Source: an uncultured Collinsella sp.
Lineage (GTDB): Bacteria > Actinomycetota > Coriobacteriia > Coriobacteriales > Coriobacteriaceae
Length of the DNA stretch: 7,524 nucleotides
Assembly: GCA_958431945.1 (NCBI GenBank)
Contig: CAUASQ010000079.1
Span: forward strand, 1 to 7,524
Direction of reading: 5' to 3'
Positions 1-4,722 of the stretch are shown in pieces. How positions within the stretch are numbered: the first letter of the stretch is position 1; every line of letters begins with the position of its first letter. The translations under genes were made by a program, and so were the position numbers. Below the pieces are notes generated by a model that was not told the DNA's origin, searched no databases, and saw only the letters and a list, made by a program, of their open reading frames with translations.

Positions 1-641
1 TAGCCGCGGACCTTCTTGACGACGTCCATGGCCTCGCGGGCGATCTGCTCGACCTTGGAGAAGTCGCCGTCGGCGAACAGGGCCGGCTTGACCATCCAGG
101 TGCCACCGCAGGCGATGATGGCGCTGGAGCTCAGGTACTCCTCGACGTTGGCGGTGCTCACGCCGCCGGTGGGCATAAAGCGGTGGCCGACAAACGGGGC
201 GGCGAGGGCCTTGATGGTGTTGAGTCCGCCATACTGGGCCGCGGGGAAGAACTTGGTGACCTTGAGGCCAAGGTTCTCGGCGGCGGTGACCTCGGAGGGG
301 GTCACGGTGCCGGGAAGGACGGGCAGGTCGATGTCGATGCAGTGCTTCACGACGTCCTCGTTATAGCCCGGGGAGACGATGAACTTGGCGCCGGCGGCGC
401 GGGCCTGCTCAACCTGCTCGACGGTCAGGACGGTGCCGGCGCCAACACACATCTCGGGCTCGGCCTCGGCCATAGCGGCGATGCACTCGGCGGCGCAGGC
501 GGTGCGGAAGGTGACCTCGGCGGACTTCATGCCAGCTGCCATAAGGGCGTGAGCGAGCGGGGCGGCGTCCTCGACCTTGTCGAGCACGACGACGGGTACA
601 ATGCCCAGGGACTCAAGCGTGGTGTAGAACTGATCGAACAT
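1..641 (-). CDS. eda: KDPG aldolase (2-dehydro-3-deoxy-phosphogluconate aldolase), stop codon cut at window edge
   Basis: This class I (Schiff-base) aldolase cleaves 2-keto-3-deoxy-6-phosphogluconate to pyruvate and glyceraldehyde-3-phosphate in the cytoplasm, the last step of KDG and Entner-Doudoroff catabolism. Reading from ATG at 641, residues 40-47 are SAEVTFRT, giving the catalytic Glu42 and phosphate-binding Arg46. VLPGTVTPSE lies at 108-117, and KFFPA at 130-134 gives the Schiff-base Lys130. These match Glu45, Arg49 and Lys133 of the E. coli enzyme with a constant offset of three. The frame stays open for 213 codons and ends with TA at bases 2-1, probably the first two bases of a stop, because the family is usually 205-215 residues long. 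An AGGAA ribosome binding site (646-650 on the complement) precedes the start by 4 nt. It lies downstream of kdgK on the same strand, 248 bp away, so it may be cotranscribed, have its own promoter, or both. Confidence 0.95.
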   Translation of the reverse strand, partial: MFDQFYTTLESLGIVPVVVLDKVEDAAPLAHALMAAGMKSAEVTFRTACAAECIAAMAEAEPEMCVGAGTVLTVEQVEQARAAGAKFIVSPGYNEDVVKHCIDIDLPVLPGTVTPSEVTAAENLGLKVTKFFPAAQYGGLNTIKALAAPFVGHRFMPTGGVSTANVEEYLSSSAIIACGGTWMVKPALFADGDFSKVEQIAREAMDVVKKVRG

Positions 642-691
642 GATGTTCCTTTCGATGTGTGGCGCGCACAGGCGCATGATTGCCAAAGGTG

Positions 692-773
692 CTGGTCAAG
701 AGCCGGTTTTGGATTGGTTATCGGAGGCACTGCTTGGGGTCACAAGCAATTCCAAAACCGGCTACGCGACCAG
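692..773. repeat. Nested imperfect palindrome upstream of eda
   Basis: AGCCGGTTTTGGA at 701-713 is repeated in perfect inverted form at 751-763. The arms extend outward through CTGGTC (692-697) paired with GACCAG (768-773), interrupted by 3 and 4 unpaired bases. Inside the loop a second hairpin, TGCTTG (731-736) with CAAGCA (743-748), is perfect with a 6-nt loop. The promoter candidate for eda lies within the loop, which suggests regulator sites on both sides of the promoter or an mRNA/cruciform structure. The function is unknown; the repeats are read directly from the sequence. Confidence 0.7.
717..745 (-). promoter_or_regulatory. Candidate sigma-70-type promoter for eda
   Basis: On the minus strand there is a -35-like TTGTGA (complement of 740-745), a 17-bp spacer and a -10-like GATAAC (complement of 717-722). 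This predicts a transcript start near 710 and a leader of about 70 nt before the eda ATG. It sits inside the 701-713/751-763 inverted repeat. The match is moderate and the assignment is an inference; eda could instead be read only from the kdgK promoter. Confidence 0.35.
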
Positions 774-792
774 TCGTGTAGGAAATGCCAGG

Positions 793-820
793 CAAAACCG
801 GAATGGGACTGGTGGTTTTG
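793..820. repeat. Short inverted repeat CAAAACC/GGTTTTG in the kdgK-eda gap
   Basis: CAAAACC (793-799) pairs with GGTTTTG (814-820); a G-U and a G-C pair can extend the stem outward to 791/822. CAAAACCGG at 793-801 is also an exact copy of 753-761, exactly 40 bp away in direct orientation, and of the complement of 703-711. It may be part of a set of regulator half-sites or a weak 3' hairpin of the kdgK message. Confidence 0.45.
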
Positions 821-841
821 TCCGACTGGAGGAATCGGGGA

Positions 842-875
842 GCGGGCCGCAGGGGTATGGAGAACTGCGGCCCGC
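842..875 (-). terminator. GC-rich hairpin just after kdgK (terminator-like, no U tract)
   Basis: GCGGGCCGCAG (842-852) and CTGCGGCCCGC (865-875) form a perfect 11-bp stem with a 12-nt loop, starting 14 nt past the kdgK stop codon on the minus strand. No T-run follows in the direction of kdgK transcription, so it is not a textbook intrinsic terminator. It could protect or process the 3' end of kdgK mRNA, pause polymerase, or work with a termination factor. It would set different levels of kdgK and eda if the two share a transcript. Confidence 0.5.
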
Positions 876-889
876 GGAATGGAGACGGC

Positions 890-1924
890 TTAGCGGGCGA
901 CGCGGGTGCCACCGTCAGTGGCGTTGGCGACGGCTGCGATCTCGTCTGCGGTCACCAAGTTGGAATCGCCCTTGATGGTGAGCTTGAGGATCGAGGCCGC
1001 AATCGCGTAGTTGACGGCGTCCTGCGGGTCAAAGTCGTTGATGAGGGCATGGACGAGGCCGGCGTTGAAAGCGTCGCCGGCGGCAACGCCCTCGAGCACG
1101 TGCACGTCGTGGGCAGGGGAGAACCAGTGCTCACCGCTCTCGGCGTCAAAGAGCATACCCATCCAGATGGAGCGCTCGACGCAGGAAATGTTGCGGACGA
1201 CCGAGGCGACCTTCTTGCAACCGTACTCGGCGCAGATCTGACGGGCCATCTCGACGTAGGTGTCACGCTCCTCGATGCCATGTGCAAGGGAGCCGGAGAC
1301 GCAGGTCATGCCGAGGCCGGCAGGTGCGTCCTCGTCGTTGGCGATGCAGATGTCGACGAGGGGAAGGAGTTCCTTCATGGTGGCCTGCGACTTCTCGGGC
1401 GACCACATCTTGCCGCGATAGTTCACGTCGCACACGGTGGTAATGCCCTTGGCGCGGCAAGCGGTGAGGGCATCCTTGCAGGCGGCGGCCATCTCATCGG
1501 ACACGGCGGGGGTCACGCCAGAGAAGTAGAAGACGTCAATGCCCTTAAGGATCTCGTCCCAATCAAAGATGTCGCGCTTGGCCATGTTGATGGCAGAGTA
1601 CTTGCGGTCGTAGACGCAGCCGTTGCCGCGCTGCGAGGCGCCAACCTCAAACACATAGGAACCAAGACGGTCGCCCTGGCGCACGACGCGCGTGGTGTCG
1701 ACGTCGTAGACCTTCAGCGAGCGAAGGGCGCATTCGCCCAGGCGGTTGGCCGGGACAACGGAGACGTAAGCGGCCTTGTCGCCCTGGTAGGCCAGGGAAA
1801 GCGCGGTGTTGGCCTCGGCACCGCCGTAGCGGACGTCAAATTCGGTCGCCTGCTCAATGCGCAGGTGATCTTTGGGCGAGAGCCTCATCATGATCTCGCC
1901 GAAGGTAAGAACCGTTTTACCCAT
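890..1924 (-). CDS. kdgK: 2-keto-3-deoxygluconate kinase (PfkB family)
   Basis: This enzyme phosphorylates 2-keto-3-deoxygluconate with ATP to KDPG, the substrate of the neighbouring aldolase. The protein has 344 residues, a normal length for the ribokinase/PfkB fold. The start MGKTVLTFGEIMMRLSP is typical of the family. The sugar-binding block YGGAEANTA lies at 33-41, and the C-terminal ATP-site signature reads VAAGDAFNAG at 280-289, with catalytic base Asp284. The AAGD form, where most PfkB kinases have GAGD, is what I recall from E. coli-type KdgK, and supports KDG kinase over fructokinase. The ATG at 1924 was chosen because AAGGAG (complement of 1935-1940) precedes it by 10 nt and the family motif begins there; the upstream reading to 2011 looks non-coding. 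It is divergent from a LacI-type regulator, with several operator-like repeats in between. Confidence 0.93.
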   Translation of the reverse strand: MGKTVLTFGEIMMRLSPKDHLRIEQATEFDVRYGGAEANTALSLAYQGDKAAYVSVVPANRLGECALRSLKVYDVDTTRVVRQGDRLGSYVFEVGASQRGNGCVYDRKYSAINMAKRDIFDWDEILKGIDVFYFSGVTPAVSDEMAAACKDALTACRAKGITTVCDVNYRGKMWSPEKSQATMKELLPLVDICIANDEDAPAGLGMTCVSGSLAHGIEERDTYVEMARQICAEYGCKKVASVVRNISCVERSIWMGMLFDAESGEHWFSPAHDVHVLEGVAAGDAFNAGLVHALINDFDPQDAVNYAIAASILKLTIKGDSNLVTADEIAAVANATDGGTRVAR

Positions 1925-1959
1925 GGTCGCGCAGCTCCTTCTTGCTCGTGCGTACACCT

Positions 1960-1988
1960 TTGATATGGCGTTGGCACGCAGGTGCCAA
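1960..1988 (-). promoter_or_regulatory. Candidate kdgK promoter overlapping a 7-4-7 palindrome
   Basis: On the minus strand TTGGCA (complement of 1983-1988) is a 5-of-6 match to a -35 box. After a 17-bp spacer comes TATCAA (complement of 1960-1965) as a -10 box. Transcription would start near 1953, about 28 nt before the kdgK ATG. The -35 hexamer is one arm of the perfect palindrome TTGGCAC (1971-1977)/GTGCCAA (1982-1988), so a dimeric regulator there would compete directly with polymerase. A second candidate start lies further upstream at 2068-2094. Confidence 0.4.
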
Positions 1989-2025
1989 GACTGTAGGGTG
2001 CATCTTTGCACCTCCGTGCCAACGC
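1968..2025. repeat. 23-bp inverted repeat (21/23 identical) upstream of kdgK
   Basis: Bases 1968-1990 and the complement of 2003-2025 match at 21 of 23 positions, separated by 12 nt. The outer 11 bp (GCGTTGGCACG/CGTGCCAACGC) are perfect, followed by one mismatch, six perfect pairs, one mismatch and four pairs. Alternative smaller hairpins are possible within it: TTGGCAC/GTGCCAA (1971-1988) and GGTGCA/TGCACC (1997-2002/2007-2012). The repeat may be a paired operator or a leader RNA structure. Confidence 0.75.
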
Positions 2026-2030
2026 TCGCC

Positions 2031-2057
2031 GAAATCGGTTTACGAAATCGGTTTCGT
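2031..2057. promoter_or_regulatory. Tandem LacI-type operator candidates
   Basis: GAAATCGGTTT occurs twice in direct orientation, at 2031-2041 and 2044-2054, with a 13-bp period. The second copy expands to the palindrome ACGAAA-TCGG-TTTCGT (2042-2057), with 6-bp arms around a central CG, the layout expected of a LacI-family operator. It lies in the divergent region between kdgK and the LacI-family gene, so autoregulation and control of kdgK are both plausible. The binding protein is inferred, not shown. Confidence 0.5.
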
Positions 2058-2067
2058 TTCGAGTTGT

Positions 2068-2094
2068 AGTATACTCACCTACAGCGTTTTGCAA
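2068..2094. promoter_or_regulatory. Palindromic -10 element, possible back-to-back promoters
   Basis: AGTATACT (2068-2075) is a perfect palindrome, so TATACT is a -10 match on the plus strand (2070-2075, toward the LacI-type regulator) and on the minus strand (2073-2068, toward kdgK). The minus strand has a TTGCAA (complement of 2089-2094) with a 15-bp spacer as a possible -35 box. The plus-strand -35 region falls on the operator palindrome at 2042-2057 and is poor in consensus, so a bound repressor would occlude it. Confidence 0.4.
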
Positions 2095-2159
2095 GCGAGA
2101 TTTTTAAAAAAATGCCTAAAATGGCTCAGGCTGCCGACAATTGGGAAACGGGGTGCGCT

Positions 2160-3182
2160 ATGGCGCAGATGAGAATCAAGGACATTGCCGCCGAGGCGGG
2201 CGTGAGCCCGGCCACGGTCTCGCGCTATCTCAACAACCGCCCCGGGCAGATGACCGAGGAAACCCGTGCTCGCATCGCGGCGGTTATCGAGCGCACCGGC
2301 TATCGCCCGCGTGCCGCTGCGCGCAATCTACGCAGCTCGCGCACCAACCTCATCGGCGTGATCCTGGCCGACATCGCCAACCCGTTCTCCAGCGCCATGC
2401 TCGAAGGGCTTTCCGTCAGCGCCGCCGCGCGCGGCTGCTCGCTCATGACGGCCATTAGCGGCAACGACCCCGCTAAGGAAGCGGAGTCGCTCACCAGACT
2501 TATCGATGCCGGCGTGGACGGCCTGGTCGTCAACACCTGCGGAGGCAATGACGAGGCGATCGCCGCGGCAGCGGGACGTCTGCCCGTTGTGCTACTCGAC
2601 CGCGACGTTGCCGACGGCGGTGTCGATCTGGTGACATCTAACAACCGTGAGCTGGTCGCCGGTCTGGTAGACGCCCTGGCCGCTGCGGGCAGCGAGCGCC
2701 TGTGCCTGCTCACCGAGGCAAGCGACGACAGCCCCGTGCGTCGCGAGCGCGCCGAGGCCTTTGCCGACGAGCTTTCGCGACGCGGACTTGCGGGCGAGGT
2801 CGTCACCCTGGCCGACGGTGGTGCCACGGGCGTTGGCCGCTTGGACGAGATCATTCGCGGCTATACAGGCAAAAAGCTCGGCCTTATCGCCGTCAACGGT
2901 CTGGTCTTCCTGCGTCTGACCGAGGCGCTGACACAGCTGGGACCCTCGTTGCCGGCTGGCCTCAAGATCGCGACGTTTGACGATTATCCCTGGAACCACG
3001 TGCTCTTTGGCGGTGTGACCACGGCCGCGCAAGACACCCTCACCATCGCCGAGCGCGTAGTCGAGCGCCTGTCCGAGCGCATCGACGTTGTTACCACCAC
3101 CGTGGGCGAGGCTGCAAAGCTGGCGCCTAAACGCATCGAGGTTCCCGGTCACATCGAACACCGCGCATCAACCTCACGCTAG
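2160..3182 (+). CDS. kdgR: LacI-family transcriptional regulator, probable KDG catabolism repressor
   Basis: With the ATG at 2160 the protein has 340 residues, the normal LacI-family size. The helix-turn-helix occupies about residues 6-25 (IKDIAAEAGVSPATVSRYLN) and the hinge region follows at 48-60 (Y-x-P-x3-AR-x-LR). The periplasmic-binding-protein-like core starts at IGVILADIANPF (65-76). FDDYPWN at 273-279, then GVTT, is the C-terminal effector-domain block. The divergent position next to kdgK and eda matches the grouping of B. subtilis KdgR, kdgK and kdgA, so repression relieved by KDG or KDPG is the likely role; this is inference. The start is not certain: in-frame ATGs at 2112 and 2121 would add 16 or 13 residues before the DNA-binding domain but lack a ribosome binding site, while GGGG (2150-2153) precedes 2160 by 6 nt. 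An ATG at 2169 also fits the family. Confidence 0.88.
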   Translation: MAQMRIKDIAAEAGVSPATVSRYLNNRPGQMTEETRARIAAVIERTGYRPRAAARNLRSSRTNLIGVILADIANPFSSAMLEGLSVSAAARGCSLMTAISGNDPAKEAESLTRLIDAGVDGLVVNTCGGNDEAIAAAAGRLPVVLLDRDVADGGVDLVTSNNRELVAGLVDALAAAGSERLCLLTEASDDSPVRRERAEAFADELSRRGLAGEVVTLADGGATGVGRLDEIIRGYTGKKLGLIAVNGLVFLRLTEALTQLGPSLPAGLKIATFDDYPWNHVLFGGVTTAAQDTLTIAERVVERLSERIDVVTTTVGEAAKLAPKRIEVPGHIEHRASTSR

Positions 3183-3187
3183 CCGTC

Positions 3188-3237
3188 TGCTCGAGCTGGC
3201 TTGTTCACGCTAGCCGCCCGCCCTCGCACGTTTTTTT
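3188..3237 (+). terminator. Possible intrinsic terminator of the LacI-type regulator gene
   Basis: Seven consecutive T residues (3231-3237) follow a GC-rich segment just after the stop codon. Short stems can form: CGAG (3192-3195) with CTCG (3223-3226), and inside it GGCT (3198-3201) with AGCC (3212-3215). The stems are short, so termination strength is doubtful; the T-tract is the main support. Confidence 0.35.
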
Positions 3238-3253
3238 GGGCGCTTGATACGCT

Positions 3254-3269
3254 TTAACCCTGCGGAAAC
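3254..3269 (+). promoter_or_regulatory. GlnR-box-like site upstream of the glutamine synthetase homologue
   Basis: TTAAC (3254-3258), six bases, then GAAAC (3265-3269) fits the actinobacterial GlnR half-box pair gTnAC-n6-GaAAC except for the first base. It lies 66 nt upstream of the glnA start and at about -32 or -44 from the two -10-like hexamers (TAGTAT 3282-3287, TATAGA 3294-3299). A GlnR-like protein is encoded immediately downstream of the glutamine synthetase gene, so direct control is plausible. The consensus is from memory and no second half-box pair is visible. Confidence 0.35.
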
Positions 3270-3275
3270 ATTTTT

Positions 3276-3299
3276 CTGCGATAGTATCTGCGATATAGA
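3276..3299 (+). promoter_or_regulatory. Candidate glnA -10 region with 12-bp direct repeat
   Basis: CTGCGATA occurs at 3276-3283 and again at 3288-3295, a 12-bp period. Two -10-like hexamers are embedded: TAGTAT (3282-3287) and TATAGA (3294-3299). No convincing -35 box stands at 16-18 bp from either, as expected of an activator-dependent promoter. The leader to the glnA ATG would be roughly 30-40 nt. Confidence 0.35.
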
Positions 3300-3334
3300 C
3301 CAGTCGAAACCCGCCCGAAAGAAAGGGGAGCGAC

Positions 3335-4672
3335 ATGAACCAGCAGAACATCGATTACGTACTCCGCTCCGTAGAGCAGCGTGACATCCGCTTTGTGCGT
3401 CTGTGGTTTGTCGACATTCTCGGCCGCCTCAAGAACTTTGCTATTAGCCCCGAGGACCTCGAGGTCGCTTTTGAGGAGGGTATTGGCTTTGACGGCTCCG
3501 CTATCGAGGGCTTTGCCACGCCCGAGGAAGCCGACATGCTGGCGTTTCCCGATGCTTCGACCTTCCAGATTCTACCGTGGCGCCCGAGCCACAACGGTGT
3601 CGCCCGCGTGTTCTGCGACGTGTGCACTCCCGATCGCAAGCCGTTTGCCGGCGACCCGCGCGATGCCCTGCGCCGCATGTTCCGCAAGGCCGAGAAAGCT
3701 GGCTATCTGCTTAACGTGGGCGCCGAGCTGGAGTATTACTACTTCCCCGACGAGCATACCCCCGAGCCGCTCGACAACGTGGGCTACTTCGATCTTTCGG
3801 TGAGTGACGCCGCCCGCGACCTGCGCCGCAACACGGTCCTCACGCTCGAGAAGATGTCCGTGCCCGTGGAGTACACCTTCCACGCCGCCGGCCGCTCGCA
3901 GCACGGCATGAGCCTGCGTCATGCCGAGGCCCTGAGCATGTCCGACGCCATCACCACGGCCAAACTCATCATTAAGCAGCAGGCTTACGAGAGCGGTTGC
4001 CACGCCTCTTTTATGCCCAAGCCGTTGGCGGGCGAGGACGGCAGCGCCATGTTTTTGCATCAGTCGCTGTTCGACCACGACGGCAACAACGTCTTTTGGG
4101 GCGAGGACGACGAGAGGTACCACCTCTCCGATATCGCCAAGCACTACATGGCCGGCATCCTGGCGCATGCCCGCGAGATCAGCGCCATCACCAACCCCAC
4201 GGTCAACTCGTACAAGCGCATTACCACGGGCGGCGACTCCGTGCCGCAGTACGCCACGTGGGGCCTGCGCAACCGCGCGAGCATGATCCGCATCCCGGTC
4301 TACAAGCCCGGCAAGCAGCTGTCCACGCGTATCGAGCTTCGTAGCCCCGACCCCATGGCCAATCCGTACCTGGTCAACGCCGTCACGCTGGCGGCCGGTC
4401 TCGATGGCATCGAGCGCAAGCTGGAGCTCCCGCCCGAGGCCACGGCCGAGACGCTCAAACTCACCGACCGTCAGATGCTCGAGGCCGGCTACACGCCGCT
4501 GCCGCGCTCGCTCAAAGAGGCACTCGACGTCTTTGAGGACTCGCAGTTTATGAAGGATGCCCTCGGCGAGCACATCCACAGCTTCTTCCTCAAAAAGAAG
4601 CGCAACGAGTGGCATAAGTTTGAGTCCACGATCACCGAGTGGGAGATCAAGCATTATCTGGCGAACTCCTAA
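3335..4672 (+). CDS. glnA: Type I glutamine synthetase homologue with substituted metal ligands
   Basis: The protein has 445 residues, the size of GSI-alpha enzymes such as B. subtilis GlnA, which make glutamine from glutamate, ammonia and ATP. The N-terminal beta-grasp domain covers about 14-100, with GFDGSAIEGF at 51-60. The catalytic domain keeps ELEYYYF (131-137; Glu131 and Glu133), NPTVNSYKR (287-295), NRASMIRIP (313-321) and TRIELRSPDPMANPYL (331-346; Glu334, Arg336). Three classic metal ligands are not conserved: in the block normally HHEVAPGQHE the protein reads FHAAGRSQHG (182-191), giving Ala184 and Gly191 in place of two Glu, and GSGMH reads GSAMF, giving Phe240 in place of His. 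The flap block GYEAP is rewritten to GGDSVP (299-304). AGGGGAG (3324-3330) precedes the ATG by 4 nt. A GlnR-like gene follows after 50 nt. Membership of the family is certain; synthetase activity is doubtful. Confidence 0.9.
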   Translation: MNQQNIDYVLRSVEQRDIRFVRLWFVDILGRLKNFAISPEDLEVAFEEGIGFDGSAIEGFATPEEADMLAFPDASTFQILPWRPSHNGVARVFCDVCTPDRKPFAGDPRDALRRMFRKAEKAGYLLNVGAELEYYYFPDEHTPEPLDNVGYFDLSVSDAARDLRRNTVLTLEKMSVPVEYTFHAAGRSQHGMSLRHAEALSMSDAITTAKLIIKQQAYESGCHASFMPKPLAGEDGSAMFLHQSLFDHDGNNVFWGEDDERYHLSDIAKHYMAGILAHAREISAITNPTVNSYKRITTGGDSVPQYATWGLRNRASMIRIPVYKPGKQLSTRIELRSPDPMANPYLVNAVTLAAGLDGIERKLELPPEATAETLKLTDRQMLEAGYTPLPRSLKEALDVFEDSQFMKDALGEHIHSFFLKKKRNEWHKFESTITEWEIKHYLANS

Positions 4673-4722
4673 TCGCGCTGGCTTGTTCCAGTACGATTGA
4701 GCTCATTTCCTTGGAGGCCGAT

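Noticed and set aside
183..893. Plus-strand open frame opposite eda and the kdgK-eda gap
   Set aside because: Antisense to a clear KDPG aldolase, of biased composition, with no recognisable domain and running through intergenic repeats.
785..1963. Long plus-strand open frame opposite kdgK
   Set aside because: It is a shadow of kdgK on the other strand, lacks a ribosome binding site and family motifs, and has the Gly/Val/Asp-rich composition typical of antisense frames in high-GC genes.
1971..1988. Sigma-54-type -24/-12 promoter (TTGGCACG...TGC)
   Set aside because: The distance from GG to GC is 9 rather than the required 10 bases, and actinobacteria generally lack sigma-54. The sequence is better explained as a palindrome.
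3878..4060. Frameshift or sequencing error as the cause of the missing GS metal ligands
   Set aside because: The aligned blocks are gapless and conserved residues continue in the same frame before, between and after the substituted positions, so single-base errors would have to hit three separate codons.
3572..4654. Long minus-strand open frame opposite the glutamine synthetase homologue
   Set aside because: Mirror of a strongly conserved gene, no motifs or plausible start signal.
3195..4688. 12-bp direct repeat GCTGGCTTGTTC after the LacI-type gene (3195-3206) and after glnA (4677-4688)
   Set aside because: In 7.5 kb about one or two exact 12-mer pairs are expected by chance, and no symmetry or promoter relation supports a function.
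4639..4722. Upstream GTG start for the GlnR-like regulator overlapping glnA
   Set aside because: TTGGAGG stands at ideal spacing before the ATG at 4723, and the extra residues are unlike any receiver N-terminus.
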